A stretch of 64,000 nt of DNA from Rhodohalobacter mucosus (GCF_003150675.1 NZ_QGGB01000002.1:124001-188000), one strand, 5' to 3'. Shown: positions 38,330 to 47,464, counted from the stretch's first letter. A program made the numbers and translations. Notes: generated by a model from the sequence alone, not told the origin.

Positions 38330-38950
38330 ATGATGAATTCCGATACACCCAAAACCGATACTCACAGGAAAGCCATTGAGCAGTTTGTTCTGCTTTGGGG
38401 AGAGATGGCGTCGGCATGGGGAATCAATCGGACGATGGCTCAGATACATGCGCTTCTCTACGCGGAGAGCGAGCCGCTGGATACAGACGCCATTATGGAC
38501 CAGCTCAGCATCAGCCGGGGAAATGCCAACATGAACCTGCGCAACCTTCTGCAGTGGCAGCTGATTCACAAGGTGCATTTCAAAGGACAGAGAAAGGATT
38601 ACTACACGGCGGAAAAAGATGTATGGAACATCGTCTCCATGATTGTAAGGGAACGTCAGACCCGTGAAATAGAGCCTATCCGGGAGAATCTTGTAGAAAC
38701 GCTGCGCCTATTTGAAAACAGCGGTATTGATGATGAACAGGAGCAAGAGTTCAAAGAGAGGATTGAAAATTTTATTGAATTTCTGGAGATGTTCGATCGC
38801 TTTACCCAGGCCCTGCTGCCCTACATCAACAAAAAGAATCTGACCTTCCTGAAACACCTGGTAAAACTGGCCGAGGCACATCAGTCTCTGAAAGGGGGGA
38901 AACAGGGAAAGCAACCGCAGACTGAGCAGCAGAGCGATAACAATGAGTGA
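38330..38950 (+). CDS. GbsR/MarR-family transcriptional regulator
   Basis: The 206-residue protein has a winged helix-turn-helix in its N-terminal half (TMAQIHALLYAESEPLDTDAIMDQLSISRGNANMNLRNLL). A helical C-terminal region, probably a dimerisation coiled coil, and a Gln/Lys-rich tail follow. The GbsR family often controls osmoprotectant or membrane-related genes, but no such gene is adjacent. Its stop overlaps the yraN start by 8 bp, so the two are translated together. Confidence 0.86.
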   Translation: MMNSDTPKTDTHRKAIEQFVLLWGEMASAWGINRTMAQIHALLYAESEPLDTDAIMDQLSISRGNANMNLRNLLQWQLIHKVHFKGQRKDYYTAEKDVWNIVSMIVRERQTREIEPIRENLVETLRLFENSGIDDEQEQEFKERIENFIEFLEMFDRFTQALLPYINKKNLTFLKHLVKLAEAHQSLKGGKQGKQPQTEQQSDNNE

Positions 38951-39305
38951 CACCACGCGGGATATCGGTAATTATGGTGAGGACCTGGCAGCTGCCTACC
39001 TTGAGTCGAAAGACTGGCTGATCATTGACCGCAATTATGCCTTTGAGCGTGCGGAAGTGGATATTGTGGCCACCGATCGCAATTATATCATTTTTATAGA
39101 GGTCAAATTCAGATCAGATACCTACTTCGGGCAGCCCGAAGAGTTTGTTACTCCCGCAAAGGAGGCCAATATCAAAAAAGCTGCTGAAGCCTGGGTTTAC
39201 GAGCGGAAAATGGAAACAGCCGTGGTTCGGTTTGATATCATCTCCATTGTGCAAAAAGCCAATGAGGCGCCGCAGATCACCCATTTTGAAGATGCTTTTC
39301 GGTGA
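38943..39305 (+). CDS. yraN: YraN/UPF0102 family endonuclease-like protein
   Basis: The 120-residue protein has the restriction-endonuclease-like PD-(D/E)xK core: GNYGEDLAAAYLE, then AEVDIVATDRNYIIFIEVKFR with Asp, Glu and Lys in order. The family is ubiquitous with suspected roles in recombination or DNA processing but no proven substrate. It overlaps the gbsR-like gene. Its TGA stop is immediately followed by an octamer array, which separates it from the IVP gene on the other strand. Confidence 0.92.
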   Translation: MSDTTRDIGNYGEDLAAAYLESKDWLIIDRNYAFERAEVDIVATDRNYIIFIEVKFRSDTYFGQPEEFVTPAKEANIKKAAEAWVYERKMETAVVRFDIISIVQKANEAPQITHFEDAFR

Positions 39306-39442
39306 AACCGAAAAAACAGAGAAACAGACGAACCGACAAACGTCCAACCGAGAAAGGAATTTCAGGTAATTAATAAATATTCATCTAAAATCTCTACTTT
39401 ATCTGTTTTTCTGTTTCTCGGTTGCTCTGTTCGTCGGTTTCC
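39303..39442. repeat. octamer-armed inverted element 3' of the IVP gene
   Basis: Starting at the yraN stop, about 52 bp of purine-rich 8-bp words (gaaacaga, cgaaccga, caaccgag) are followed by a 48-bp AT-rich loop. The complementary pyrimidine words follow (ctgtttct, cggttgct, ctgttcgt, cggtttcc; 39403-39442). The second arm overlaps the 3' end of the IVP gene and encodes its last 14 or so residues. Confidence 0.8.
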
Positions 39443-39815
39443 TTTCCCTCCCGTTCCGCTCAGCGGTTTGAATGCTTTTAACAAAAATGGCTATCAATTC
39501 ACTGCATTCTGAAATGGCTTCGATCAGTGGTTTTGATGAAGATTGAAGCTTTGCTCTTTCGGTCATTTTCAAATTTCCTCTTGTCTCCCGGAGTTCCTTA
39601 AGAATCACCTTCAATTTGTGAATAAAATCTTTTCTCGACTCTGCTGCCTGGGCTTCACCATAGTGAATACCCGGAGATGTACCCGATCGAACCAACTGAT
39701 TCGATAAATGACGCCCGGCTTCTCTCCTTTTATCAATAGATTCTGATAATTCTATCATCAGCACACCAAAATCGATCAAACGGTCTTCCAGGTCATATTT
39801 TTTTCGCTTCATCAT
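39399..39815 (-). CDS. four-helix bundle protein, IVP/S23 (23S rRNA intervening-sequence protein) family
   Basis: The 138-residue protein matches the IVP family: KYDLEDRLIDFGVLMIELSESI as helix 1, then SGTSPGIHYGEAQAAESRKDF and LKELRETRGNL. The start chosen is ATG 39815, preceded by GGGAGG; the frame is open 19 codons further. Family members form pentameric four-helix barrels related to the Avd protein of diversity-generating retroelements and are encoded inside 23S rRNA intervening sequences in Leptospira. Here there is no rRNA; the gene lies between inverted octamer arms. The last residues (RKPTNRATEKQKNR) are read from the repeat and are probably not conserved. Confidence 0.9.
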   Translation of the reverse strand: MMKRKKYDLEDRLIDFGVLMIELSESIDKRREAGRHLSNQLVRSGTSPGIHYGEAQAAESRKDFIHKLKVILKELRETRGNLKMTERAKLQSSSKPLIEAISECSELIAIFVKSIQTAERNGRERKPTNRATEKQKNR

Positions 39816-39927
39816 TATCCCTCCCATTTTTATTTCAATGCCTTCCCTATATGTATGAACCTCAATTGCCAAAAATCCTTACATAGTTTTTTAAACAGAG
39901 CTCCGAGCCGAAGACGATTCCTGATGA

Positions 39928-40100
39928 GTGAAACAGATAAACCGACCCCCGAATTCTCGGGGCAACCGAACAAGTGATTTTTAAATCAGTGAACCATATT
40001 CAGCTCAAATACCCACTTTATCGGTTGTTCTGTTTTTTTGTTGCTCTGTTCGTCGGTTTCCTTTCGTTCTCTCTGTTCGTCGGTTTTTTCTCCCCTACGA
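39928..40100. repeat. octamer-armed inverted element 5' of the IVP gene
   Basis: Purine-type words (gaaacaga, taaaccga, caaccgaa) at 39928-39974, containing a small cccgaattctcggg palindrome, are followed by a 45-bp loop. Pyrimidine words (cggttgtt, ctgttttt, ctgttcgt, cggtttcc) occupy 40020-40095, partly duplicated. It mirrors the element on the other side of the IVP gene, so the gene sits between two hairpin-like units and between inverted arms. Confidence 0.8.
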
Positions 40101-40151
40101 AATGTCCCTTCAATACCCTATTTTCTTTCCGGTCTATCTCAACACATATTC

Positions 40152-40943
40152 ATGAGCCACAAAGCCGTGCCTGTTTCCCTTACCGCTGCAGAGTACATCC
40201 GAAGTATTCTGGGCATCATCGTTTTTTTTCTGATGCTTCTGCTGTTTACACCATTCATCTTTTTACTGCTCATTATATCTCTGGGACGATTAAGCAGCTT
40301 TGTTGTCGAGTCGATTGCACCCCTTATTGTAAAACCCGTCTTCTGGACAGCCGGAATCCGGTTCAGAATTGAGAAAAGAACAGACCCTATTCCCTGTCCC
40401 GCTGTTTTTATCATTAACCACAGCTCCTCCCTCGATATCCTCACCATTCTGGCACTTGGTCTGCCACGGGTGCGCTTCGTAGCCAAGTGGCAGCTTCAGT
40501 ACAACCCCATTTTTTTCCTCCTTGGTCATCTTACGGGCCAGGTCTTCATCCGCCGTGAGAAATCGGAAAAGGCAGTGGCCACGCTGAAAAAAAATGTATC
40601 CCGCCTTAAACGCAAAAACCTATCGGTGATGCTTGCTCCGGAAGGGTCGCGCAAACACCCGGGTATCATCGGACCCTTCAAAAAAGGCCCGTTCAGGATG
40701 GCAATGGATCTTGGCTACCCCATTGTGCCTGTCTACTTCGACGGAAACCGGGAGCTCAGCAGCGGTGGATTTCTGTTTACCAAATCCGGATCGGTAACGG
40801 CAACCATTCATCCACCGGTCTCAACCGACGACTGGACTCTCGAAAACATCGATCAGCATATCGCAGACATCCGACAACGCTATCTGGAGTGGGCCGGCAT
40901 CTCTTCCGAAGAGGAAAACCTTCAAATGAGTACACAAACCTAA
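40152..40943 (+). CDS. 1-acyl-sn-glycerol-3-phosphate acyltransferase (PlsC-like)
   Basis: From ATG 40152 the product has 263 residues. An N-terminal membrane helix pair (about 15-60) precedes the acyltransferase motifs NHSSSLD (His90, Asp95), FIRRE, and PEGSR (163-167) followed by KKGPF. It should transfer acyl chains to lysophosphatidic acid at the inner membrane. The frame is open 38 codons upstream, but that part is repeat-derived (CSSVSFRSLCSSVF), so it is not counted. Confidence 0.9.
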   Translation: MSHKAVPVSLTAAEYIRSILGIIVFFLMLLLFTPFIFLLLIISLGRLSSFVVESIAPLIVKPVFWTAGIRFRIEKRTDPIPCPAVFIINHSSSLDILTILALGLPRVRFVAKWQLQYNPIFFLLGHLTGQVFIRREKSEKAVATLKKNVSRLKRKNLSVMLAPEGSRKHPGIIGPFKKGPFRMAMDLGYPIVPVYFDGNRELSSGGFLFTKSGSVTATIHPPVSTDDWTLENIDQHIADIRQRYLEWAGISSEEENLQMSTQT

Positions 40944-41170
40944 CTTTTCCCTACCGTTTTACGCTTAGATTCTGTTTATTTGATAGCTGATTCAGCTTTT
41001 TAGGGGCAATTTGCTGTATTAATTGAATAAATCCACTTCAACCGCCCGTCCGGGCTTAGAAGTAAGGCCGCCAAACCGCAATACTCATGTGTTGTCCGGT
41101 TCCGGTACCCCATCAGTTGATTCAATTTTGGCATCGGAAAGATTGCACCAGAAAAACGAACAACAGACAC

Positions 41171-42742
41171 ATGACTGAAATTTCCCTCAGTAGTATTGAT
41201 ATTGCGATTATCATCGGATACTTCATGCTCATCATTGGTATCGGGGTATGGGTGTCGAAGCGTACGGAAACAGGCGAAGATCTTTTCCTGGCCGGCAGAA
41301 CCCTGGGGTGGGGGGTAATCGGATTCTCCCTGTTTGCATCAAACATCTCCAGTACCACCCTGATTGGGCTCTCGGGTGATGCGTACCGAACCGGCATTTC
41401 CGTTGCCAACTATGAATGGATGGCCGCGATTGTTCTTATCCTGATGGCGGTCTTTTTCATCCCCTACTATATCAAGTCGAGCATTACAACCATTCCTGAA
41501 TTTCTGGAAAATCGCTTTGACGTAAGGTCCAGAAAATATTTCTCAATCATTACCATCTTCCTGAGTATTGCAGTGGATACGGCGGGCGGGCTGTATGCGG
41601 GGGCGCTCGTGGTTCAGGTGTTCTTCCCTGAAATCGGAATCTGGTATACCATCCTTGGGCTGGGCATTTTTGCCGGACTCTATACTGCGGCCGGGGGACT
41701 CAAGGCGGTTGTATATACGGACGTGCTTCAGGCGGTGATCCTGCTTACAGGTTCCACGATTCTAACCGTTCTTATGTTCAGCAATTTCGATTTTTCCTGG
41801 GAAGCATTCCGCTCCACGGTGTCTGATGATCACATGTCAATGATCCGTCCCCTGGATGATGAAGCGCTGCCCTGGCTTGGCACCCTGATCGGTGTACCTA
41901 TTCTGGGATTTTATTACTGGGCCACCAATCAGTACATCGTTCAGCGTGTACTGGGTGCGAGGGACATCAAAAACGCCCGCTGGGGAGCAATGCTGGGAGG
42001 CGCCCTGAAAGTGACCGCCCTGTTTATCATGGTGATCCCGGGAGCTATGGCGATCAGCGTATTTCCCGGCCTTGAAGATCCGGATATGGTATTTCCCACA
42101 ATGGTTGCCAACGTGCTGCCCATCGGTATTACAGGGCTGGTTCTGGCCGGACTGATCTCCGCAATTCTCTCCAGTATCGACTCCACTCTGAACTCAGCGT
42201 CAACGCTGATTACCATGGACTTTGTGAAACCGAAAAATCCAAATCTGGATAACAAACAGATCGGTAAAATTGGACGCTGGACTACGATTATCCTGATGCT
42301 GGTTGCCGTTTTATGGGCACCCAATATCGTTCACTTTGAAGGAATTTTCAGGTACATCCAGCAGGCTTTCTCCTATATTGTGCCCCCCGTGGTAGCGATC
42401 TTTTTCATGGGTATTCTCTGGAAACGGGGCAGTCGTCACGCCGCTTTCTGGACGCTTGTGAGCGGACATTCTATCTCCTTTCTGATATTCATACTATCAA
42501 TAAACGGATATATTGAGCTTCACTTTACCATTACGGCCGGTTTGCTCACCGCCCTTTCATTCCTGATCTTTTACCTGATCAGTATCTTTGGTGAAGCGCC
42601 GGAAGAGGGCAGCATGGACACCATTATCTGGAAGCCCAAAGATGCCAAACCGTCCGAGCCGCTGCCCTGGTACAAGGATTACCGCTTCCATTCGGCAATG
42701 ATTGTCCTGGCAACCGTTGCGATCGTCATCGCATTCTGGTAA
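41171..42742 (+). CDS. sodium:solute symporter (SSS/SLC5 family)
   Basis: A 523-residue transporter with about 13 to 14 helices and the SSS landmarks: GVWVSKRTETGEDLFLAGRTLGW, FASNISSTTLIGLSGDAY, and LISAILSSIDSTLNSASTLITMDFV. The Asn/Ser-rich segment and GLYAGALVVQ suggest the sugar-transporting SGLT branch. The start at ATG 41171 (MTEISLSSIDIAIIIGY) is preferred to an upstream ATG at 41087 that adds a non-hydrophobic, non-conserved leader. It precedes a GH13 enzyme by 36 bp, consistent with uptake of a sugar that the enzyme produces or consumes. Confidence 0.92.
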   Translation: MTEISLSSIDIAIIIGYFMLIIGIGVWVSKRTETGEDLFLAGRTLGWGVIGFSLFASNISSTTLIGLSGDAYRTGISVANYEWMAAIVLILMAVFFIPYYIKSSITTIPEFLENRFDVRSRKYFSIITIFLSIAVDTAGGLYAGALVVQVFFPEIGIWYTILGLGIFAGLYTAAGGLKAVVYTDVLQAVILLTGSTILTVLMFSNFDFSWEAFRSTVSDDHMSMIRPLDDEALPWLGTLIGVPILGFYYWATNQYIVQRVLGARDIKNARWGAMLGGALKVTALFIMVIPGAMAISVFPGLEDPDMVFPTMVANVLPIGITGLVLAGLISAILSSIDSTLNSASTLITMDFVKPKNPNLDNKQIGKIGRWTTIILMLVAVLWAPNIVHFEGIFRYIQQAFSYIVPPVVAIFFMGILWKRGSRHAAFWTLVSGHSISFLIFILSINGYIELHFTITAGLLTALSFLIFYLISIFGEAPEEGSMDTIIWKPKDAKPSEPLPWYKDYRFHSAMIVLATVAIVIAFW

Positions 42743-42778
42743 TACATCCGTATCTGCACGAACCGACTCGTTCTACCC

Positions 42779-45142
42779 ATGATTTCAATTTCAACCGACA
42801 GCAAGGAAACAAAAACCTTTGCCAAACAGATCTCATCGAAGCTGACGTACGGCTCAAAAAAGGCCGCTGCTGAATTCGTCGCGGAGCAGATGGGCGCGCA
42901 TGTTGATAAAGGAGGCGACTCTGCCAGGTTTCTGTTCTGGCATCCCGATTTCAAAAAGGCTGACCGGGCTGTGTTAAATATCTACGTCCCCACCGAGTCG
43001 TTCTACTTCGACAAGCCGGAGCAGCATATCGACATGACCTGGCACTCCGTTCCATTAACGATGACCGATGAGTTTGCCTGCGCTGTGGTACGCGGAATAC
43101 CGGCCGGCAACCGGGATGTGTTCGGTTCTTTCTATGATGCAACCATCCACTTTAAAGACGGGTCTGAAGCAACGGTTCGGGATCCCATGGCGTGGTCCAT
43201 GCCTTTTGGCATTTATGCACCTGCCGAATTGTATGATGTTGAAAAAGTGCGTTCAGAAAGGCAGGATACCGCCCATTTCAAAAGGATTGAAAAGGAAGCC
43301 GCGGAGAGGAAAGATGGCCGTGTGGGTCCCCCCGTGAATCTTCTGGAGGTGCACACGGCATCGGCAACAGACGACGGCACGCTGCAGTCACTGGCAGCCA
43401 GATACCGTCGTATCGGAGCCGCCATCCGTAACGGTTCGGCCCTTACGGCAGACCAGCAGAACCTGGCAGGTTTTGACGCTGTTGAACTGATGCCCCTGGA
43501 ACCCGTTATACAGCATCCCGAACGCCATCGTTTTTGGTCGCCCGTAAACACCCCGGAACATGACGGGGATGAAATGACGGTAAAACTGAAAAAGCCGAAT
43601 GTGATTAACTGGGGCTACGACATCGTTCTGTTCGGTTCCGTTGCCCTGAACCCCTCTATACTGTCCACAGGCAGGCCGCATGAGCTGCTTGAACTGATTG
43701 AAACATTGCACAATTTCCCGGGCAAACCGATCAAAGTGATACTGGATGTGGTTTATGGCCACTCCGACAACCAGGGTCTGAATGTGCTTCCCGAATCCTT
43801 TTTCGCGGGACCCAATATGTACGGGCAAAATATCGACTTCCAGAATCCCCTTGTGAGGGCCATGGTACTTGAAATGCAGCGGCGTAAAATTGACTGGGGA
43901 TTTGACGGTGTTCGGGTAGACGGTGCACAGGATTTCAAGTATTACGACGAACAATCCGGTCAGATGATCCATGACGACCGGTTTCTGGAGCAGATGAGCG
44001 ATGTTGAACAGCATGTGGCGGGCGTGTCATACAAACCCTGGATGATATTTGAAGATGGCAGGCCCTGGCCGCGTGACGACTGGGAGCTGGCTTCCACGTA
44101 CAGGGAGATCACTGAAATGCAGAAGCATCCCTTTCAGTGGGCCTCTATGATTTTCGCCTACAATACGCCCTACAATTACACGTACTGGGTTTCCAAGTGG
44201 TGGAGGCTGCGTGAGCTGTTCCGGTTCGGTAATAAATGGATAACTGGTTATGCCAATCACGATACCATGCGCCGGGGCACACAAACGGACCCATCCTCCA
44301 TCAATGTGAACTTTCAGTTGGGTAACTCACTCAAGATGGTGATGGATAACGCCTATAACAATCCGGCCACTACCCTTGTGATGAGCGGATTTCTGCCAGG
44401 CGTACCCATGGACTTTGTTCAGGCCCTGGGAAACACTCCCTGGAGTTTTATTCGGAATACCGATACCACCTATGCTGTGAAGGTGGCTGCTGAAGAGGCT
44501 CATTTTACAGAGTGGCAGATTACGGAAGTTGAATTCAGAAATCCCCGGTTTTTCAACAAACTGAAGGATATGGGCTTCAAATCGCTTGGAGCTCTGAGGC
44601 GTTTTTCAAAAGCCCTTTTGAATCTTGTGAAAGCTACGGACTACCGGACTGACGTCATTGCATCGTCACTCAATCAATTTGATCCGCCCTTTGATGTGAT
44701 GGGCTGGGATGCTGATAAACTGAATCAGTTTGCACTCGCGTGGACAGAGGATTTGCATCTCTACACAAACGCAGACAACCATCGCGATCAGATGGATCCG
44801 GATAAAGCGGCGTTTAACCTTTCGGCTCGCAGATTCAGGCTGAATAATCCATGGCTAAGGGAAGCCTTTACAGCAGATGATATGATGGATTACCAGAGAC
44901 CCGTGGACGGAACCGTTATTTTTTACGGGTACCGAAAAGATCCCGCGACCGGAAAGGAGCTCATACTGGCGGCTAACATGGAGGGTCAGGCAAGGCTTGT
45001 TGATATTCCGTCTCTCGGTTTACCTGTTATGGACTGGAACGGCTGGGAGATCGCACTGAAAACACCGACCCTCAAATCAAAAAAAATTACCGACCCCATC
45101 AAACTCAGCATCACCCAGGGTATTCTGTTTCAGCGCGGTTAG
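42779..45142 (+). CDS. GH13 (alpha-amylase superfamily) glycoside hydrolase or phosphorylase
   Basis: A 787-residue protein with a TIM-barrel GH13 core. The catalytic residues are visible: nucleophile Asp381 in FDGVRVDGAQDF, acid/base Glu425 in MIFEDGRPW, and transition-state Asp495 in YANHDT. About 200 residues before the barrel include a carbohydrate-binding-like beta domain (ARFLFWHPDFKKADRAVLNIYVP). No signal peptide is seen, so it is cytosolic and probably acts on an imported saccharide; the adjacent SSS symporter could supply it. The exact GH13 subfamily is not identified. A repeat element begins right after the stop. Confidence 0.85.
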   Translation: MISISTDSKETKTFAKQISSKLTYGSKKAAAEFVAEQMGAHVDKGGDSARFLFWHPDFKKADRAVLNIYVPTESFYFDKPEQHIDMTWHSVPLTMTDEFACAVVRGIPAGNRDVFGSFYDATIHFKDGSEATVRDPMAWSMPFGIYAPAELYDVEKVRSERQDTAHFKRIEKEAAERKDGRVGPPVNLLEVHTASATDDGTLQSLAARYRRIGAAIRNGSALTADQQNLAGFDAVELMPLEPVIQHPERHRFWSPVNTPEHDGDEMTVKLKKPNVINWGYDIVLFGSVALNPSILSTGRPHELLELIETLHNFPGKPIKVILDVVYGHSDNQGLNVLPESFFAGPNMYGQNIDFQNPLVRAMVLEMQRRKIDWGFDGVRVDGAQDFKYYDEQSGQMIHDDRFLEQMSDVEQHVAGVSYKPWMIFEDGRPWPRDDWELASTYREITEMQKHPFQWASMIFAYNTPYNYTYWVSKWWRLRELFRFGNKWITGYANHDTMRRGTQTDPSSINVNFQLGNSLKMVMDNAYNNPATTLVMSGFLPGVPMDFVQALGNTPWSFIRNTDTTYAVKVAAEEAHFTEWQITEVEFRNPRFFNKLKDMGFKSLGALRRFSKALLNLVKATDYRTDVIASSLNQFDPPFDVMGWDADKLNQFALAWTEDLHLYTNADNHRDQMDPDKAAFNLSARRFRLNNPWLREAFTADDMMDYQRPVDGTVIFYGYRKDPATGKELILAANMEGQARLVDIPSLGLPVMDWNGWEIALKTPTLKSKKITDPIKLSITQGILFQRG

Positions 45143-45143
45143 G

Positions 45144-45327
45144 TAGCCACAGAAACACGGAGGATTTGATTTTCTTGTTTAATTTGAGCTATTCGTATTA
45201 ACAAGAAATCCTGCACAACATCTCTTTGATGAGCACTTTATTTTTTGATTGAGGAATAATATTTGATCAAATCGTACATCTCACATCACTCATCACATAT
45301 CAGTATTCCTCCGTGCCTCCGTGGCTA
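45144..45327. repeat. 184-bp element with 21-bp inverted nonamer arms
   Basis: TAGCCACAGAAACACGGAGG (plus A; 45144-45164) pairs with the reverse complement of TCCTCCGTGCCTCCGTGGCT (plus A; 45307-45327), with three mismatches. The arms read as 9-bp words (cacggagga, ccacggagg). The 142-bp loop holds no gene and contains catcactcatcacatatca, related to segments at about 13807 and 46735. The left arm begins two bases after the GH13 stop. Confidence 0.85.
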
Positions 45328-45353
45328 AACCCACCGTGACTACTGGCCTCCTA

Positions 45354-45392
45354 AACAAAAAAAGCCGACAGATAAGAATCAGCCGGCTTTCA
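45354..45392 (-). terminator. rho-independent terminator
   Basis: On the minus strand AAAGCCGGCTGATTC pairs through GCCGnC with GTCGGCTTT and is followed by TTTTTTTGTT. It lies 25 bp after the stop of the small gene at 45417. Confidence 0.8.
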
Positions 45393-45416
45393 TGAATCAA
45401 ATGAATTTAAAGTAGA

Positions 45417-45722
45417 TTATTTCTCTCGGTAGAAATAGATCTTTTTGTTGTTGGCGTCTTTACCGCTTTTGATTTTTACGTTGTGTTCCTGGTTATACTG
45501 GTAAACAGCGGTTCTCATTGAGTTGACGCTCTTCTCATTCGTATAAGAAACTTCTACGGCTTGTCCTCCGGGCTCCAGTTTGTCCAGAGCGTCCATGAGC
45601 GGTTTGAATTTAGAAGATCTTCTTTTACTTGATTTAATTTCGGATCGTTTTACAAATTTTATGTCCATGTCCAATAGTTTATTTAATAGATATTCATGAT
45701 GATAAGAAATTTTTTCTTTCAA
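45417..45722 (-). CDS. small basic protein, unknown function
   Basis: The frame encodes up to 101 residues; an internal ATG at 45668 (MDIKFVKRSEIKSSKRRSSKF) would give 83 and looks equally good, as neither has a clear ribosome site. The protein is Lys/Arg-rich, with LMDALDKLEPGGQAVEVSYTNEKSVNSMRTAVYQYNQEH suggesting a compact alpha/beta domain. A nucleic-acid-binding role is possible, but the family is not recognised. A clear terminator follows, which supports a real gene. Confidence 0.7.
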   Translation of the reverse strand: MKEKISYHHEYLLNKLLDMDIKFVKRSEIKSSKRRSSKFKPLMDALDKLEPGGQAVEVSYTNEKSVNSMRTAVYQYNQEHNVKIKSGKDANNKKIYFYREK

Positions 45723-46125
45723 CTCTAAAGTTCACTTAATATAAAGATTGTGTTTACAATTTATTTCATCCCTTATGTAAACCTTAAAACACTATCCGGA
45801 TAAATTAATTTCTTACGTAAGAGAAATAACCCTTATCTCACTATTATATTGAATGCAATTGTTTTGGTATAGTACAATCTTTCCGCATATAACCTGTAAA
45901 TACCCATTCATTAAAGAAACATTTCTTTACCAAGAATAAATGAACGCTTTATTAGTCTGACCGCGTGTTAGTTTTCAAACCACAGTAACCAATTCAATTT
46001 TCGACTTTAACATTTGCCGGTTTATCACATTACGTTGGACTATTTAGCAAAATTTTATCCTGCCACTTTTTTTTTAAACAGATCTGTAAACAAACATGGG
46101 AATACAATATCAAGTCGTTTCCATA
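45723..46125. other. 403-bp AT-rich spacer
   Basis: No gene is apparent. CTTACGTAAG (45812-45821), embedded in TTTCTTACGTAAGAGAAA, is a palindrome about 90 bp upstream of the small basic gene and is a weak operator candidate. The rest is AT-rich without repeats. Confidence 0.4.
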
Positions 46126-46577
46126 ACCCCCTCGATACGAATTCTGGTATTAATCAAGATCTGGCTTCGGGGTTCAACTTGGGGATTCATTCTTACCCCG
46201 GGTTTTACCCGTGGCTAATAAGATTCAACGCCTCCGGCGTTGTATGCAAAGCTATGAAGAGCGCAGTTGCTAATTTACTGATCAGGCATTTCTACTTCCC
46301 TTCCATGTTCCGGAGGAACATCTGATCGGTAGCCCAGCGGGCGCCAACGGCCAAACCTCCGGGCCGGATCGTTGAATAACCATGGAATACATTCCGGAGG
46401 TTGCAGGCGGATTCCGCATTGGAAATCAGCATCTGTATCAACCACCGCACATATTATCATTAACCCCTCGATACAGATTTTTGCGTTGATCAAAATCACG
46501 CCTCGGGGATAAAATACGGTCATCATCCAACCCGGCGCTTCGCACCGGGCTAATGAGATTTAACGCCTCCGGCGTTG
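46126..46577. repeat. multi-hairpin island with a 117-bp direct duplication
   Basis: Copies at 46126-46242 and 46461-46577 align over their full length and both end in AACGCC-tcc-GGCGTT, a perfect 6-bp stem. Each has an upstream hairpin (cccgggttttacccg; acccggcgcttcgcaccggg). Between the copies lie ATGTTCC-gga-GGAACAT (46305-46321) and further ccggagg segments (46356-46400). The open frames here are repeat translations. The island resembles a REP/BIME-type mosaic. Confidence 0.85.
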
Positions 46578-46907
46578 GGGGCAGACCGCATACAATTCCG
46601 AAGGGTCGAGACTTCACTCTGAGCCAATGGCGATTCTCACGAAGTGCTCATTTTTTGAACGCGAGAGCGAAATGCATTTATCTGGATACAGTTTTTATAA
46701 AAGGCGAATCTATTACATAAGGAAACTTCATATATCACTGATCACTCATCGTCCATCTAATATCAATCCGCACTCTCTGCAGGGCACTCAAAAGTGACCT
46801 TTATCTTTTAAAAACTCCGATTCCATAAAAACGTCACAAACCATTGCCTCAATAAACTTCCTTGGCGATATTCCGGTCGACCCTACAAAGACTGAGATCA
46901 TACCTCC
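46578..46907. other. 330-bp spacer with minor repeat debris
   Basis: It includes gctcattttttgaacgcgag (about 46647; related to 32501) and a stretch of short words around catcactgatcactcatcg (about 46735-46765; related to segments at 13807 and 45282). No gene is seen. Confidence 0.45.
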
Positions 46908-47282
46908 ATGCTGGAAACTACCCGTCAAAATTATAAATACATAGGACTTGCGATTGCTACCATTGCGGCGGGTATTCCTCTATGGACCTATTCCGGCTCA
47001 GCCATTGACTTCACATCCTACAGTTTTTTAGCCATTTGGGCTGCCATTGGCATCGCTGCGTCATTCTTTTCGCTTTTTGTCATCAACCTGAATATGCGTG
47101 ACATGGCAAGTTCTTTCGTCTCAGGCTATGTGATTGCGGTTATTCTATACTTTGTGAGCCGAATTCTTGTATCGAGCATGGTTCACACCCAGTTCATCCT
47201 TTCACTGCTGATGGCCATTGGAGTGGGACTGATTTCCGGGTTTTCGGGATCACTCATCTGGCGTTTTATCAAAAAAAAATAA
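46908..47282 (+). CDS. small four-helix membrane protein, unknown function
   Basis: The 124-residue product has four hydrophobic helices (about residues 9-27, 34-56, 67-87 and 92-116) and a basic C-terminal tail KKK. I do not recognise the family. A small membrane protein of similar style follows 182 bp downstream. The gene lies just beyond repeat-rich DNA and has no clear operon partner. Confidence 0.65.
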   Translation: MLETTRQNYKYIGLAIATIAAGIPLWTYSGSAIDFTSYSFLAIWAAIGIAASFFSLFVINLNMRDMASSFVSGYVIAVILYFVSRILVSSMVHTQFILSLLMAIGVGLISGFSGSLIWRFIKKK

Positions 47283-47464
47283 GGCACAAGCACGGACGTC
47301 ACTCATAACTTATTATAATAAATTGACATAAGGCTCAGGAGCATTGTGAAAATATTTTTCATTAGAGATTTTTAATATTCATTAGGATTATTTAAGTTCG
47401 ATGAAGGAACATCAGAGATCAATAGAAGCTATACCATCATACCATTACAGAAACCCCATTGCTC

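Noticed and set aside
39399-39815. Avd of a diversity-generating retroelement
   Set aside because: The fold is related, but no reverse transcriptase, template or variable repeat is in the window.
40038-40151. 38-codon N-terminal extension of the PlsC-like protein
   Set aside because: It is read from pyrimidine octamer repeats; ATG 40152 gives the normal family start.
43388-44014. 208-residue frame antisense to the GH13 gene
   Set aside because: The sense frame contains the catalytic residues of GH13; the antisense frame has no supporting features.
46014-46526. Open frames on both strands in the multi-hairpin island
   Set aside because: They are translations of repeats and hairpins, not conserved proteins.
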